64,000 bases of DNA, from NCBI RefSeq assembly GCF_001552135.1, contig NZ_BCQP01000043.1, positions 58,869 through 122,868 of the forward strand, given 5' to 3'. The translations under genes were made by a program, and so were the position numbers. Shown one piece after another: positions 36,574-44,909 of this stretch. The DNA comes from Actinomadura chibensis NBRC 106107 (GTDB lineage: Bacteria; Actinomycetota; Actinomycetes; Streptosporangiales; Streptosporangiaceae). The notes beneath the pieces were generated by a model. It did not search any database. It was not told the DNA's origin and saw only the letters and a program-made list of their open reading frames with translations. The stretch's first letter is position 1. Every line of letters starts with the position of its first letter.

Positions 36574-37187
36574 CGGACGGCTCCTGTCACCGGGGCGAAC
36601 AGGCCGGGCAGGTGCCGCACGTGACTGATCACCGCGACGCAGTCCGGTACCCGGGCCGTGCGCGCAGGGTCCGGGGCGGCTGACCAGCTCGGAGCGATGA
36701 GCACTCCGCGCATCCCCGCCGCCAGGGCGGGGAGCACGTCGAGACTCACTCGGTTGCCGACGTAGCAGATCTCCTTCGGCCTGGATCCGGCTGCTGCGGC
36801 GAGCGCGTCGAAGAACTCGGCCGAGGGTTTGGCCGCGCCGAGCTCGGCGCTGTGCAGCACCGCGCCTAGCAGATCCCGCACGCCCGCCGCCGTCAGCGCG
36901 GGCTCGCGGGACTGGCCCGGCAACGTGTTGGAGGCAACCAGCACACCCAACCCGAGCCGACGTAGTGCGCGGATCGCCTCGGCCGCCATGGGCGCCACCG
37001 GGAACGACTTACCCGCCTGTCGCTGGTGGCCGAAGGCCTCGTAGAGGACACCCTCGTAGCCGGACGGAACATCGCCCACGTCCGCGCCGGGCCGCAAATC
37101 CAGAACCCCGCCGTAGTCCGCCACGACACACCGCACCCGCGGCATCCAGCCCTGGACCACATCCCGGACCACCGCAACCGCGCTCAC
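36570..37187 (-). CDS. HAD-like hydrolase
   Basis: A 205-residue HAD-superfamily protein. Motif I is VVADYGGVLDL: the nucleophile Asp is present but the usual second Asp (DxD) is Tyr-Gly, as in some HAD families of altered activity. Motif II is ASNTLP, motif III contains Lys in AAKPSAEFF, and motif IV is CYVGNRVSLDVLPALAAGM. The substrate cannot be told from sequence. The GTG start overlaps the end of the 65-residue gene, and the stop overlaps the start of the next gene, so all are co-translated. Confidence 0.78.
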   Translation of the reverse strand: MSAVAVVRDVVQGWMPRVRCVVADYGGVLDLRPGADVGDVPSGYEGVLYEAFGHQRQAGKSFPVAPMAAEAIRALRRLGLGVLVASNTLPGQSREPALTAAGVRDLLGAVLHSAELGAAKPSAEFFDALAAAAGSRPKEICYVGNRVSLDVLPALAAGMRGVLIAPSWSAAPDPARTARVPDCVAVISHVRHLPGLFAPVTGAVR

Positions 37188-37381
37188 TGCTCACCCACCT
37201 GGACGCGGCAGAGTCCGTGGCAAAGGTCGACCTGATCCCAGGTCGGACTGTCTGGCCAGGCCGACGCCGTCACTGCCCTCGGCGGAACCAGCTCTGTTTC
37301 CGCGAGCAGGGCCTCAACCACTCCGGGAGCGCGAACCCACAGCAGGCCGACGGGCTCGGGCCCAGGGCTATTGCTGTCCAT
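37184..37381 (-). CDS. small protein, 65 residues, first gene of the HAD-CPBP operon
   Basis: Begins MDSNSPGPEPVGLLWVRAPG and ends in an overlap with the GTG of the HAD-like gene. A strong ribosome site (GGGAGG, five bases before ATG 37381) supports it. No known domain, no signal peptide and no clear leader-peptide motif. Its position as the first gene of a small operon that includes a protease raises the question of a peptide substrate, but the sequence alone does not show this. Confidence 0.65.
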   Translation of the reverse strand: MDSNSPGPEPVGLLWVRAPGVVEALLAETELVPPRAVTASAWPDSPTWDQVDLCHGLCRVQVGEQ

Positions 37382-37999
37382 ACATCCTCCCCGCATTCAG
37401 AGCACCGCCTGGGAGGGCGGCCCGCCCTGACCAGCCCCGACGCACTCCACTAGGCCGAGAATTGGGGAGGCGCCGCTCTAGGGGCGAAGGGTCGGGTAGT
37501 GAGGCCATATGGCCCAGAGGCCCATAATCTGTGAAGGGCTTCTGGAGCGTCCTGTCTGCCCCAACGGTCGCTTTTAAGGGCCGGGGAAGGGCAGCCGATG
37601 CGGGGGACCGGTCCCGCACGCTCGCCGCACTTAGGCCATCGATCACCACGACACCACTCCCGCCCTAAGTGCCTTTGGAGCAGGCAGTTGATGGCGAGTG
37701 CCGGCCGAGGTCACACGTGAGGACGTCGTTGCCCCGCAGCCCATTGGGCGTGTCATGACGATCTCCGGTTGAAGCGAACGGTGATGGCGCACAGTCAACG
37801 CTCGATCAACCCCCCGAGGCAGACGCGGAGGACCGGCCAAAACTACGGACGCCGACCGCCCATCGACCCGCAAGAACTCCTCAACGACCGCGTGTTTCCA
37901 CGGACACGCCGAGATGTCAGCCCGGTTCGGGAGGTGCGTGTCATCGTTGGAAACTGCGTAATAGGAAGGCCCATCCGCTCGTGGGGGAAGGACCAGGCG
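37382..37999. promoter_or_regulatory. divergent control region between the HAD operon and the HTH regulator
   Basis: About 620 bases between divergent genes. It contains a perfect 12-bp palindrome GGCCATATGGCC at 37503-37514 and an inverted repeat GCACTTAGG at 37627-37635 with CCTAAGTGC at 37664-37672. Either could be the target of the neighbouring regulator. No gene is supported; the frame of the regulator stays open through the right half but lacks a good start there. Confidence 0.45.
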
Positions 38000-39604
38000 A
38001 TGACGGGACCACGCCGTGTGAAACTCAGCCAGAATGCGCGGCCTACTCCAATGCCCGGCGGATGGTCTGTAGGACGGCAGGTCGTTGATCGCAGTACCCG
38101 GGCAGAACGAGACGCGCTACGGGAAGAGTTGATGGCGGCTGGGATGCCGACGCCAGCGATCAAGAACGAGATGGTGTGGCGGTGGGGCGTGCGATCCCGG
38201 CGGGCGTGGCGCTATGCCTATGGCTGGACTCAGGCGATCACCGCGCAGAAGTACAATCTGCGTTTCGATCCCTCCGGCGGTGCGCCGATGTCGGAAAGTC
38301 GTATCAGTGCATACGAGCGGTGGCCGGATACCGGCTCTGACCGGCCGAGCATGCGGGTACTAGCCCAGCTCGCAGAGCTGTGGGAGACCACTCTGGACCA
38401 GGTGGTCGATGCCGTGGACCTGGCGCGGATGCCCGACACCGACCGACGCGCCTATCGTGACATGCTCCGCGACAGCACGCGCCCGAGCAGCAATGACAAG
38501 TCCGACGTGCAGGGCCCGCCAGCCACCGCATACCGTGAATGGGACGAACCAGACACCGACGGTCGATCCGGTTGGCGCGAGGTGGTGGCGATGGCCGCGC
38601 ACGAGAGCAGCGAGCATGCCGAACACGCGGAACGTCGCGATATCGGCGCAGCCACCCTGGAGCAGATGCGCGCCGACGTCGTACGACTGTCTCACGAACA
38701 CATGACCGGTGAGCCGTTCACGGTCTTCCGGGACGCCCGCCAGTTGCGGCGCAGGATGTGGGTGGCTCTGGACCGGCGGTTGTGGCCACGGGACCAGACC
38801 GAGCTGTACTTCCTGCTTGGCGTCCTACACGTGTTGATGGCGGCTTCCGCTAACAGCCTGGGCCAACCGGCCGCCGCCGAAGAACTGGTCCGGGCTGGCT
38901 GGGCGTACGCCACCGGGATCGATCACCGGCCCCTGATGGCCCAGTTGCGTCTGGAACTGGCGGGAATCGTCTACTGGCCGCGGCCTCGTCACTCCCGCGA
39001 ACTCGCCCGATCCGGCCTGGAGTATCTGAACACCGGCCAAGCCGCCGCCCAACTCCACCTCAAATACGGCCGCGCGGCCGCCCGGTTGGGCGACGCGGAC
39101 ACCGCCCGCGCAGCGATCACAGCCGCACACGAGGCACGCGCCGCAGACCATCATGACGAGGTCCTGGAGATCGGCGGCGAATTCGGGCTCTCCCGAGCTA
39201 CTCAGCACTTCCTGGCCGGGTCGACCCTGGCTGAACTGCCCAATACCAGCGCTGAAGCTATCCAAGAACTCCGGCAGGCCGCAGAGCTCTACCAGGCTGG
39301 TCCCGCACCCGGAGAGGACCACTACTACGGATACGTTGCGGGCACCAGCATCGTGCTGGCGACCGTGCTGCTGCGCAACGGCCAACTCGACGCCGCCGCC
39401 GACGCCCTCGCTCCCGTCCTAGCCCTCTCCCCGGATCGGCGCATCGAGGCCGTCCTGAACCGACTGCGCCAACTGCGGCCCGAACTCACGGCACCCCGCT
39501 ACGCCCGTCAACCCCTCGCCATCGAACTCGATCAGCGCATCGAGGACTACTCCAGCAATACCGTCGTCAGCAACCTACGGGCGCTCTCCTCCGGACCCCT
39601 TTGA
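38000..39604 (+). CDS. HTH/TPR transcriptional regulator
   Basis: A 534-residue protein of the actinobacterial XRE-plus-TPR type. The N-terminal part (MVWRWGVRSRRAWRYAYGWT; SRISAYERWP; MRVLAQLAELWETTLDQVVD) fits a lambda-repressor-like HTH. The C-terminal half is helical repeats (AAAEELVRAGWAYATGI; AAQLHLKYGRAAARLGDADT; LPNTSAEAIQELRQAAELY). The start ATG 38000 has a GGAAGGA ribosome site. The frame is open back to 37769 but those codons look non-coding. It is divergent from the HAD/CPBP operon and may control it. Confidence 0.82.
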   Translation: MTGPRRVKLSQNARPTPMPGGWSVGRQVVDRSTRAERDALREELMAAGMPTPAIKNEMVWRWGVRSRRAWRYAYGWTQAITAQKYNLRFDPSGGAPMSESRISAYERWPDTGSDRPSMRVLAQLAELWETTLDQVVDAVDLARMPDTDRRAYRDMLRDSTRPSSNDKSDVQGPPATAYREWDEPDTDGRSGWREVVAMAAHESSEHAEHAERRDIGAATLEQMRADVVRLSHEHMTGEPFTVFRDARQLRRRMWVALDRRLWPRDQTELYFLLGVLHVLMAASANSLGQPAAAEELVRAGWAYATGIDHRPLMAQLRLELAGIVYWPRPRHSRELARSGLEYLNTGQAAAQLHLKYGRAAARLGDADTARAAITAAHEARAADHHDEVLEIGGEFGLSRATQHFLAGSTLAELPNTSAEAIQELRQAAELYQAGPAPGEDHYYGYVAGTSIVLATVLLRNGQLDAAADALAPVLALSPDRRIEAVLNRLRQLRPELTAPRYARQPLAIELDQRIEDYSSNTVVSNLRALSSGPL

Positions 39605-39642
39605 GGAAAACCGATGCGGCTTTATTGAAAGCGCGTCGGGAG

Positions 39643-42348
39643 TCAATAGCGCTGGGGTAGGCGATCAGGGGCTCGGGGGCGTTGAAGGTCCAGGAGGAGT
39701 CGGTGGGTTTGCTCGTCGGGCTCGGTGTCGAGGTCGGTGAGGCGGGTCGCCAAGAGCCGATAGGTGCGCTCTGCGGCATCGAGGTGGCCGAGTTGGGCTT
39801 GGAATTGCATGACGGTGCGGTAGAGCGGTTCGGCGTACGGGTCGTGGTGGATGGCCTGTTCGAGCGCGGTCAGCGCTTGGTCGGGGTGGTCCTGGCGAAC
39901 GAGTTGGGCGAGGCGGGCGAGGGCGTCGATGACGGTGCGGCGAAGGTATTCGCGGTGGGCTTCGGTCCAGTCGTAGGTGAGATCGGCGGCGAACTCGGCC
40001 GTGTAATGGTCGCCGACGAGGCGGAGCGCGTCGATGCGGTCCGTGTCGTTGGTTGCGTGATGGGCGTTGGTCAGGGTTGTGGTGAGGCGCCAAAGGTCGA
40101 CGTCGATGAGGTCGGCGTCGATGCGGTAGCGGCCAGTGGCGTGGATGACGAACATTGGTTCGCGAAGGCCCGTGGCGGTACGCAGGACCTTGCGGATGTT
40201 GGCCACGGCGGTGTTGAACGCGGTGATCCCGCTGTCTGCGCTGTGGTCGGGCCAGAGAGCCTCGATGCCTTGGTCACGGGTTATGCCGTTGGGGTGCAGG
40301 GCGAGGTAGGCGAGTAGGTCACGGGCGCTGCGGCGGACGCCGGTGGTGATGGGGCCGTCGGCGGTGTGAAGGTGAACTGGGCCGAGCGTCTCAAGGCGGA
40401 TGGGGCGGGAGTGGTCCTTAGCTGAGGGGCAAGATGGCGGGACGAAGGCGCTGTCGGTGCTGGGGGCGGCGTCGTCGGACTCGTCTTCGGGGACGTTGTT
40501 TGTTGGTGGTGGCGCCTCGGCGGTGTCCGTAGCACCGGTAGCGGTGCGGAGGGTGCAGAGCATGCTGTCGGCATCGTCGGCGGTCAGGTGGAACAGGTGT
40601 ACGCCGCGTAGGTCGTTTGCGTGTGGGCCCTGGGCTTCAGTGACGGTGGCGTCGTCGCTGATGCGCACGGTGGTGCCGGTTGGGCAGGGGCCGAGGACCA
40701 GCGCACCGATGCTGTAGCGGCGCCCGAGTTGGGCGATGGCGTGCAGAGCGGCGGTGGCGGATTCGGGTATGGCGGCAGCCAGAAGCAGTGTGGGGATGGG
40801 CTCGGCGGGGTCAGTGGTACGGAAGGCAGCCAGGTCGGGCTGGTCGGTGGCTTCCAGGAGCCGGGCACGGCGGAGGAGCTCTGCCTCCAGGTGGGTGATG
40901 GCTGCGCTCACTGTCGAGGTGATGGTCAAGCCGGGCAGCGTGCTGGCCGGATCGGTGAAGTCGCTCCCAGGGAAGACGGCTTGGATGTCGGACTGAGGAA
41001 TAAGGAGTTCGACACGGTCGCGCGGAGCTCGCCCGAGCAGTTCGGTGGTGAGCGCACGGACGACGGCGTGGGCACCGTCCCCGATCAGGCCCAGGTCCAG
41101 TCCGGATAGTGGCAGGGCGATGGGCCTGTTGTCGCGGACTCCTACGGTGATCTGGTCTGGGCTGGGGACGGCGCGGTCCTGGGCGACGACATCGATGTCA
41201 GACGGGATAGGAATGTCGCGGTCGGCGTAGTCGCGGTCCAGGTGAGCTTTGCGGGCCTTGGCAACGGGCTCTGGCGGCGGCGCGGCGACGTCGGCGGGGA
41301 CGTCCCCCCTGTCCGTGCTACAGCCCTGGCGACGGCGGTGTAGCCGGGTGGCGGCAACGGCGAGGCTGAGGACTGCGGCAAGGCCAAGGCCGATGTAGGA
41401 GCCGGACGGCAGGGTGACTCCTGGCGACGGCTGGTCCTCGGCTGCGTGGTGCGGTGTGGGCGGTGATCCGTTGGAGGATGGGTTCTCCACTGGTGGTGCG
41501 ACGACGGGATCCGGCACCTGCTTCGCGTGGCTGGGCTCCGGCTCAGTTGTCGAGGGGGCTTCAGCGTTCGAGGAGTGGCTTGTGGGTGCTGGTGGAGGAG
41601 TTGGGTTGGTGGCCCGAACTCGAGGGATTCGGACGCGCTGACCGGGATGGAGTTCATCGGGGTCGGTGAGGCTCGAAATTCCCTTGGGCTGATCGAGGTC
41701 ACGGCTGGCTTTGAAGATCCTTGGATAGTGGTCACCGGAGCCGTAGGCGCGGCGGGCCAGGTTCCACAGGGTGTCGCCGCGCCGGATAATGCGCGTCCGC
41801 CAAGCCTCCCGTTCCGAAGCGGTGTTGTGCGGCGTTTCATCACCGAGCAGCGGCTCCCAGTGCGGCCTCGGGGCCGCGGACGCGTCCTGCCGGGATGGTG
41901 GCTGCTGGGGAGGGAGCGGCTGCGCCTCAGCCGTGACGTGGACGGTGGCAGAGGCGGGCGCGGTCAGGGTTGCGGTGGCGCTGAAGGCGAGGGTTGCGGT
42001 GGCGACCAGGTCGCGGGCCAAGAGTTGGAGGGGCCCGACTGGACGCGGCAGGCGGGGAGCGGATCGCCCGGCCAGGTAGCTGATCGTTTCGGTGCAGGTC
42101 ACAGCGGTGAACAGCCCCCAGGCCAGCCAGCCGAGAAGCCCCATCCCGGCCAGAAACAGGCGGTGATCGGTATCCGGCTGCATCAAGGTGGCGCTGAGGC
42201 GATCCCAGGACACGTCCCGGTGAGGCAGGGGATTTCCCGCCACGGCGTACAGACCGACCGGCACTCCCACCAGCAGGATGGCGAACACCAGCAGGGCGCA
42301 GACTCCTCGCAAAACTTCGACGGTGCGCGATCGGGTGGAGCGGGTCAT
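39643..42348 (-). CDS. membrane LysM protein with SARP-like (wHTH + BTAD) C-terminus
   Basis: A 901-residue protein. Two hydrophobic helices near residues 15-35 and 65-85 anchor it. A LysM domain (TRIIRRGDTLWNLARRAYGS) lies at about 183-245, followed by a Pro/Ser linker and another hydrophobic helix (YIGLGLAAVLSLAVAATRL). The C-terminal third has an OmpR-like winged helix (GVRRSARDLLAYLALHPNG, IEALWPD) and a BTAD-type helical domain (VDLWRLTTTL to the end). Such proteins recur at the end of actinobacterial Tad loci. ATGA overlap with the upstream pilus gene. Its job may link cell-wall or pilus state to gene control; that is inference. Confidence 0.8.
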   Translation of the reverse strand: MTRSTRSRTVEVLRGVCALLVFAILLVGVPVGLYAVAGNPLPHRDVSWDRLSATLMQPDTDHRLFLAGMGLLGWLAWGLFTAVTCTETISYLAGRSAPRLPRPVGPLQLLARDLVATATLAFSATATLTAPASATVHVTAEAQPLPPQQPPSRQDASAAPRPHWEPLLGDETPHNTASEREAWRTRIIRRGDTLWNLARRAYGSGDHYPRIFKASRDLDQPKGISSLTDPDELHPGQRVRIPRVRATNPTPPPAPTSHSSNAEAPSTTEPEPSHAKQVPDPVVAPPVENPSSNGSPPTPHHAAEDQPSPGVTLPSGSYIGLGLAAVLSLAVAATRLHRRRQGCSTDRGDVPADVAAPPPEPVAKARKAHLDRDYADRDIPIPSDIDVVAQDRAVPSPDQITVGVRDNRPIALPLSGLDLGLIGDGAHAVVRALTTELLGRAPRDRVELLIPQSDIQAVFPGSDFTDPASTLPGLTITSTVSAAITHLEAELLRRARLLEATDQPDLAAFRTTDPAEPIPTLLLAAAIPESATAALHAIAQLGRRYSIGALVLGPCPTGTTVRISDDATVTEAQGPHANDLRGVHLFHLTADDADSMLCTLRTATGATDTAEAPPPTNNVPEDESDDAAPSTDSAFVPPSCPSAKDHSRPIRLETLGPVHLHTADGPITTGVRRSARDLLAYLALHPNGITRDQGIEALWPDHSADSGITAFNTAVANIRKVLRTATGLREPMFVIHATGRYRIDADLIDVDLWRLTTTLTNAHHATNDTDRIDALRLVGDHYTAEFAADLTYDWTEAHREYLRRTVIDALARLAQLVRQDHPDQALTALEQAIHHDPYAEPLYRTVMQFQAQLGHLDAAERTYRLLATRLTDLDTEPDEQTHRLLLDLQRPRAPDRLPQRY

Positions 42349-42803
42349 GGCTGGCGAGCTCCTCGCACTCCGGTGGTGAGGTTCGCGGTGGCGGTGGCGT
42401 CGGCGTGCAAACTGGCGATCCCGATGACCTGCAGGAACAGTGAGGGACGGTCGATGGAGACCCGGACGCGGATCGCGTGCGTGCCGGACGCGGTCACGGT
42501 GCCGGTGTAACGGCCGCTTCGCAGGTAGGCGCGCGCGGCCTGGATGGCGGACTGGCCATCCATGACGAATTCACCGCGGGCGTAGGCGCGGTCGAGGTCG
42601 ACGCGGCCTGCGCCGGCACGTGCGGCTTCCTGAGCGGCGGCGTTGGCATCCTGTCGTACCTCGAGTTTCTGCTCGAAGTCGACGACGGCGCCGAAGAACA
42701 TCACCACGACCACGGTGAGGATGACCGCGAGAACGCTCACGCTGCCGCCATCGGAGCGCCACCTACGTCCATGTGGGCGTGCCCGTGCGCCCATGACGGT
42801 CAC
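42345..42803 (-). CDS. Tad-locus pseudopilin/TadG-like protein
   Basis: A 152-residue protein. After a basic N-terminus (RPHGRRWRSDGGSVSVLAVI) comes one membrane helix (LAVILTVVVVMFFGAVVDFE), then QDANAAAQEAARAGAGRVD and an outside domain ending in TANLTTGVRG. The hydrophobic segment followed by a helical AAxxAARA stretch is the TadE/TadG pattern. Start GTG 42803 or ATG 42794; both are possible. The stop overlaps the LysM gene. It is separated from the rest of the locus by a gene on the opposite strand. Confidence 0.75.
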   Translation of the reverse strand: MTVMGARARPHGRRWRSDGGSVSVLAVILTVVVVMFFGAVVDFEQKLEVRQDANAAAQEAARAGAGRVDLDRAYARGEFVMDGQSAIQAARAYLRSGRYTGTVTASGTHAIRVRVSIDRPSLFLQVIGIASLHADATATANLTTGVRGARQP

Positions 42804-42932
42804 TGTGTGTTTGCCGTCGTCCTGTCGGGGCGCAGCGTCCAGGCCGCCGCCCGGTTTCTGCTGCCGCTGGACCATCCCGGCCTCCTCGCCGGCCGGACCA
42901 TCAGGGCCCATCTCGGTTGACCAGAACCCGAC

Positions 42933-43658
42933 TTGATCGAGATCCTCAAGCCCATGACCGACGGGACGTGGCTGAACCAAGAGCATGAGATGGAGCCGGG
43001 GACGGAGATCTTCCGCAGTGACCGCCGCTTCTCCCTGTGGGCCTACTCCGCCAGCCACAGCCAGTTGCTGCTTCGCAGCAACTGGGGCGACGACGGGCTC
43101 GGCCGAAGCCACGAGACCACGATCGACATCCTCTTCAAGCCGGTCGACGCCCTCAAGGTCGAAACAGACCTCCACGGGCTCGTCATCCGCCGTGCCCCCG
43201 CCGTCGAAGAGGCCCAGATCAAAGCCTCGCTCGCCGACGATTCGCTCTCGGTAGACGATCGGGTCTTCCTGCTCGACAGCCGCGGCACCACCGGCTACAT
43301 CGTCAGCATGGCCGTCGGCTGGCACGAGGGAATCCTCGGCCCCACCCGGCGCAGCTTCTTCAACAATGCTGGCCCCTGGGACCCCCGCTGGCCCACCCAG
43401 CCCCTGGGCGGAGTCAATCCCGGCTTCAACGAGGCCACCACCGAAGACCTGATCAACGCCATCGCATCGCCCGCAGCGGCACGACGAGAACGATTCCGCC
43501 TCGTCCACGTCCTCATGACCCGAATGGACGAACCAGATGGCCCAGAGATTTCCGGCGCGGGCGTCTTCCTCACCCCACAAGACGCCGAAGACGCCCGCCA
43601 ACAACTTCAACCACACTTCACCCACTGCTGGATCGAGACCCTGCCCGTCGCCCTCTGA
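42933..43658 (+). CDS. hypothetical protein inside the Tad locus, opposite strand
   Basis: Not recognised. Up to 241 residues from a TTG at 42933, or 234 from ATG 42954. Coding character is good throughout (FSLWAYSASHSQLLLRSNWG; HETTIDILFKPVDALKVETD; THCWIETLPVAL). It looks soluble, with no signal peptide. It is the only plus-strand gene between 39.6 and 57 kb and lies between two pilus genes of the minus-strand operon, so it looks like a later insertion. Probably a free-standing gene with its own promoter. Confidence 0.7.
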   Translation: MIEILKPMTDGTWLNQEHEMEPGTEIFRSDRRFSLWAYSASHSQLLLRSNWGDDGLGRSHETTIDILFKPVDALKVETDLHGLVIRRAPAVEEAQIKASLADDSLSVDDRVFLLDSRGTTGYIVSMAVGWHEGILGPTRRSFFNNAGPWDPRWPTQPLGGVNPGFNEATTEDLINAIASPAAARRERFRLVHVLMTRMDEPDGPEISGAGVFLTPQDAEDARQQLQPHFTHCWIETLPVAL

Positions 43659-43696
43659 GCACCGGTTCAGGAAACCTGAGCCCCTAAGAGAGGCCA

Positions 43697-44263
43697 TTAC
43701 GACCCCCACCCCCAGTTCAGCGCGACCACCAGTTCACAATCCGCGATTCCGAGAGCTTTCCCCCGATAGGGGTCGATCGGGGACCGACGTGTCTTGGTGA
43801 CAGCGCGGCTGCCCGGCATGCCGGGCAGTGCGAGATCGGAGAGCCGGATTGTGCAGGAGACACTCGCGGCGACGGTCCCGGATTGCCCGACGGGCCGGTT
43901 GAACCCGGAAAGATCGAGCCGGACGGACGGGATGCAGTGCAGGTCTCGGTCCCGCAGCGTGGTCATCGCGCTGGACGTGGCGTCCGCTTGAGCCTGCGCG
44001 GCTGAGCGAGCGATAGAGGCTTGCCGGGCAGCGTCGGCAGCGGCTTGGGCCACGACCGCGCTGCCGTGCTGGATCCGCATCGCCACCAGCAACCCGGCAA
44101 GGAACGCGATGAGCAACGGCGCAAGAATGGCGACTTCAACCGCCGCGTTCCCCGCGTCCCGCGCGGAGAGCGACATTAAACGTCCGACCCGAGTCTTCAC
44201 GGCCGCTTGGATAGCGCGCTGGCGCCGAAGCGTCCCCAGGCCAACAGACTTCAGTTCACCCAC
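43697..44263 (-). CDS. TadE-family pilus assembly protein (second copy)
   Basis: A 188-residue protein with the TadE pattern: SLSARDAGNAAVEVAILAP leading into a membrane helix (LLIAFLAGLLVAMRI), then helical AAADAARQASIAR and an outside domain with two cysteines (LHCIPS, ASVSCTIRL). Start taken as GTG 44263, overlapping the stop of the upstream TadE gene; an inner ATG just before SLSARDAG is possible. Expected to be a minor pseudopilin of the Flp pilus, processed and placed in the membrane. Confidence 0.78.
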   Translation of the reverse strand: MGELKSVGLGTLRRQRAIQAAVKTRVGRLMSLSARDAGNAAVEVAILAPLLIAFLAGLLVAMRIQHGSAVVAQAAADAARQASIARSAAQAQADATSSAMTTLRDRDLHCIPSVRLDLSGFNRPVGQSGTVAASVSCTIRLSDLALPGMPGSRAVTKTRRSPIDPYRGKALGIADCELVVALNWGWGS

Positions 44264-44678
44264 GGTGGACCGCGCCTTTCGGATTGGACCGGCGGGTATC
44301 GACGGTGAAGCGCTCATGAACGCCACGAGCAGTGCGAGTGATCCCGATCGTGACGCCGGGCAGGATTGATGGAGCGCTCCCGGTCACCTGCACGTTGATC
44401 GTCGTAGTACCGGACACGGTGACCACCGGTTCTCGCAGGACGGGTTCGGCGTGGGCGAAGCGTGTCGCGGCCGCCCGACCCTGGGCTGCCGTGCCGTGGT
44501 GGGCGCGGGCGACGCGGAGCCCTTCTTCGGCGGCCGACAGCGCGACGTCACGGGCGACCGACACCATCACGGCCTGCACCAACACTAAGAACAGCACCCC
44601 CACGGCCGGGAAGACGATCGCGGTGGTGACGGTGGCCGAGCCTGCGTCTCGCGCGGTGAGAAGACTGGGACGGATCAT
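44256..44678 (-). CDS. TadE-family pilus assembly protein (first copy)
   Basis: A 140-residue protein. TARDAGSATVTTAIVFPAVG leads into the membrane helix VLFLVLVQAVMVSVA, followed by AAEEGLRVARAHHG, the usual TadE layout. The start overlaps the pilin stop as ATGA. Together with the next gene it gives two TadE-like minor pilins in tandem. Confidence 0.8.
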   Translation of the reverse strand: MIRPSLLTARDAGSATVTTAIVFPAVGVLFLVLVQAVMVSVARDVALSAAEEGLRVARAHHGTAAQGRAAATRFAHAEPVLREPVVTVSGTTTINVQVTGSAPSILPGVTIGITRTARGVHERFTVDTRRSNPKGAVHRG

Positions 44679-44887
44679 GGGCCGATGGAGCCGGGGATCT
44701 TGTTGATCCAGCCGTGCACCTTTCCGGAGACGGCCACATACACGGCGAAGGCCAGACCCGCGAACCCGGCCACGATGATGATCGTCTCGACCACGCCCGA
44801 GCCTCGGTCGCGCCGGACGTCCACGGCGGAGATGCGGTTGAGGACGGCGACCGCTAGGTGCGTCGCCACGGTGTTGAGAGTGTTCAT
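44675..44887 (-). CDS. Flp-type pilin or small pilus membrane protein
   Basis: A 70-residue protein with one membrane helix: RRDRGSGVVETIIIVAGFAG, continuing FAVYVAVSGKVHGWINKIPG. The RGSGVVE segment before the helix has the Gly and Glu (+5) of prepilin cleavage sites. Size and place directly after tadC fit the major pilin. A GGGGG ribosome site precedes ATG 44887. No prepilin peptidase (TadV) gene is seen in the window. Confidence 0.72.
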   Translation of the reverse strand: MNTLNTVATHLAVAVLNRISAVDVRRDRGSGVVETIIIVAGFAGLAFAVYVAVSGKVHGWINKIPGSIGP

Positions 44888-44909
44888 GATCCCCCGATTT
44901 CGTGGGGCG

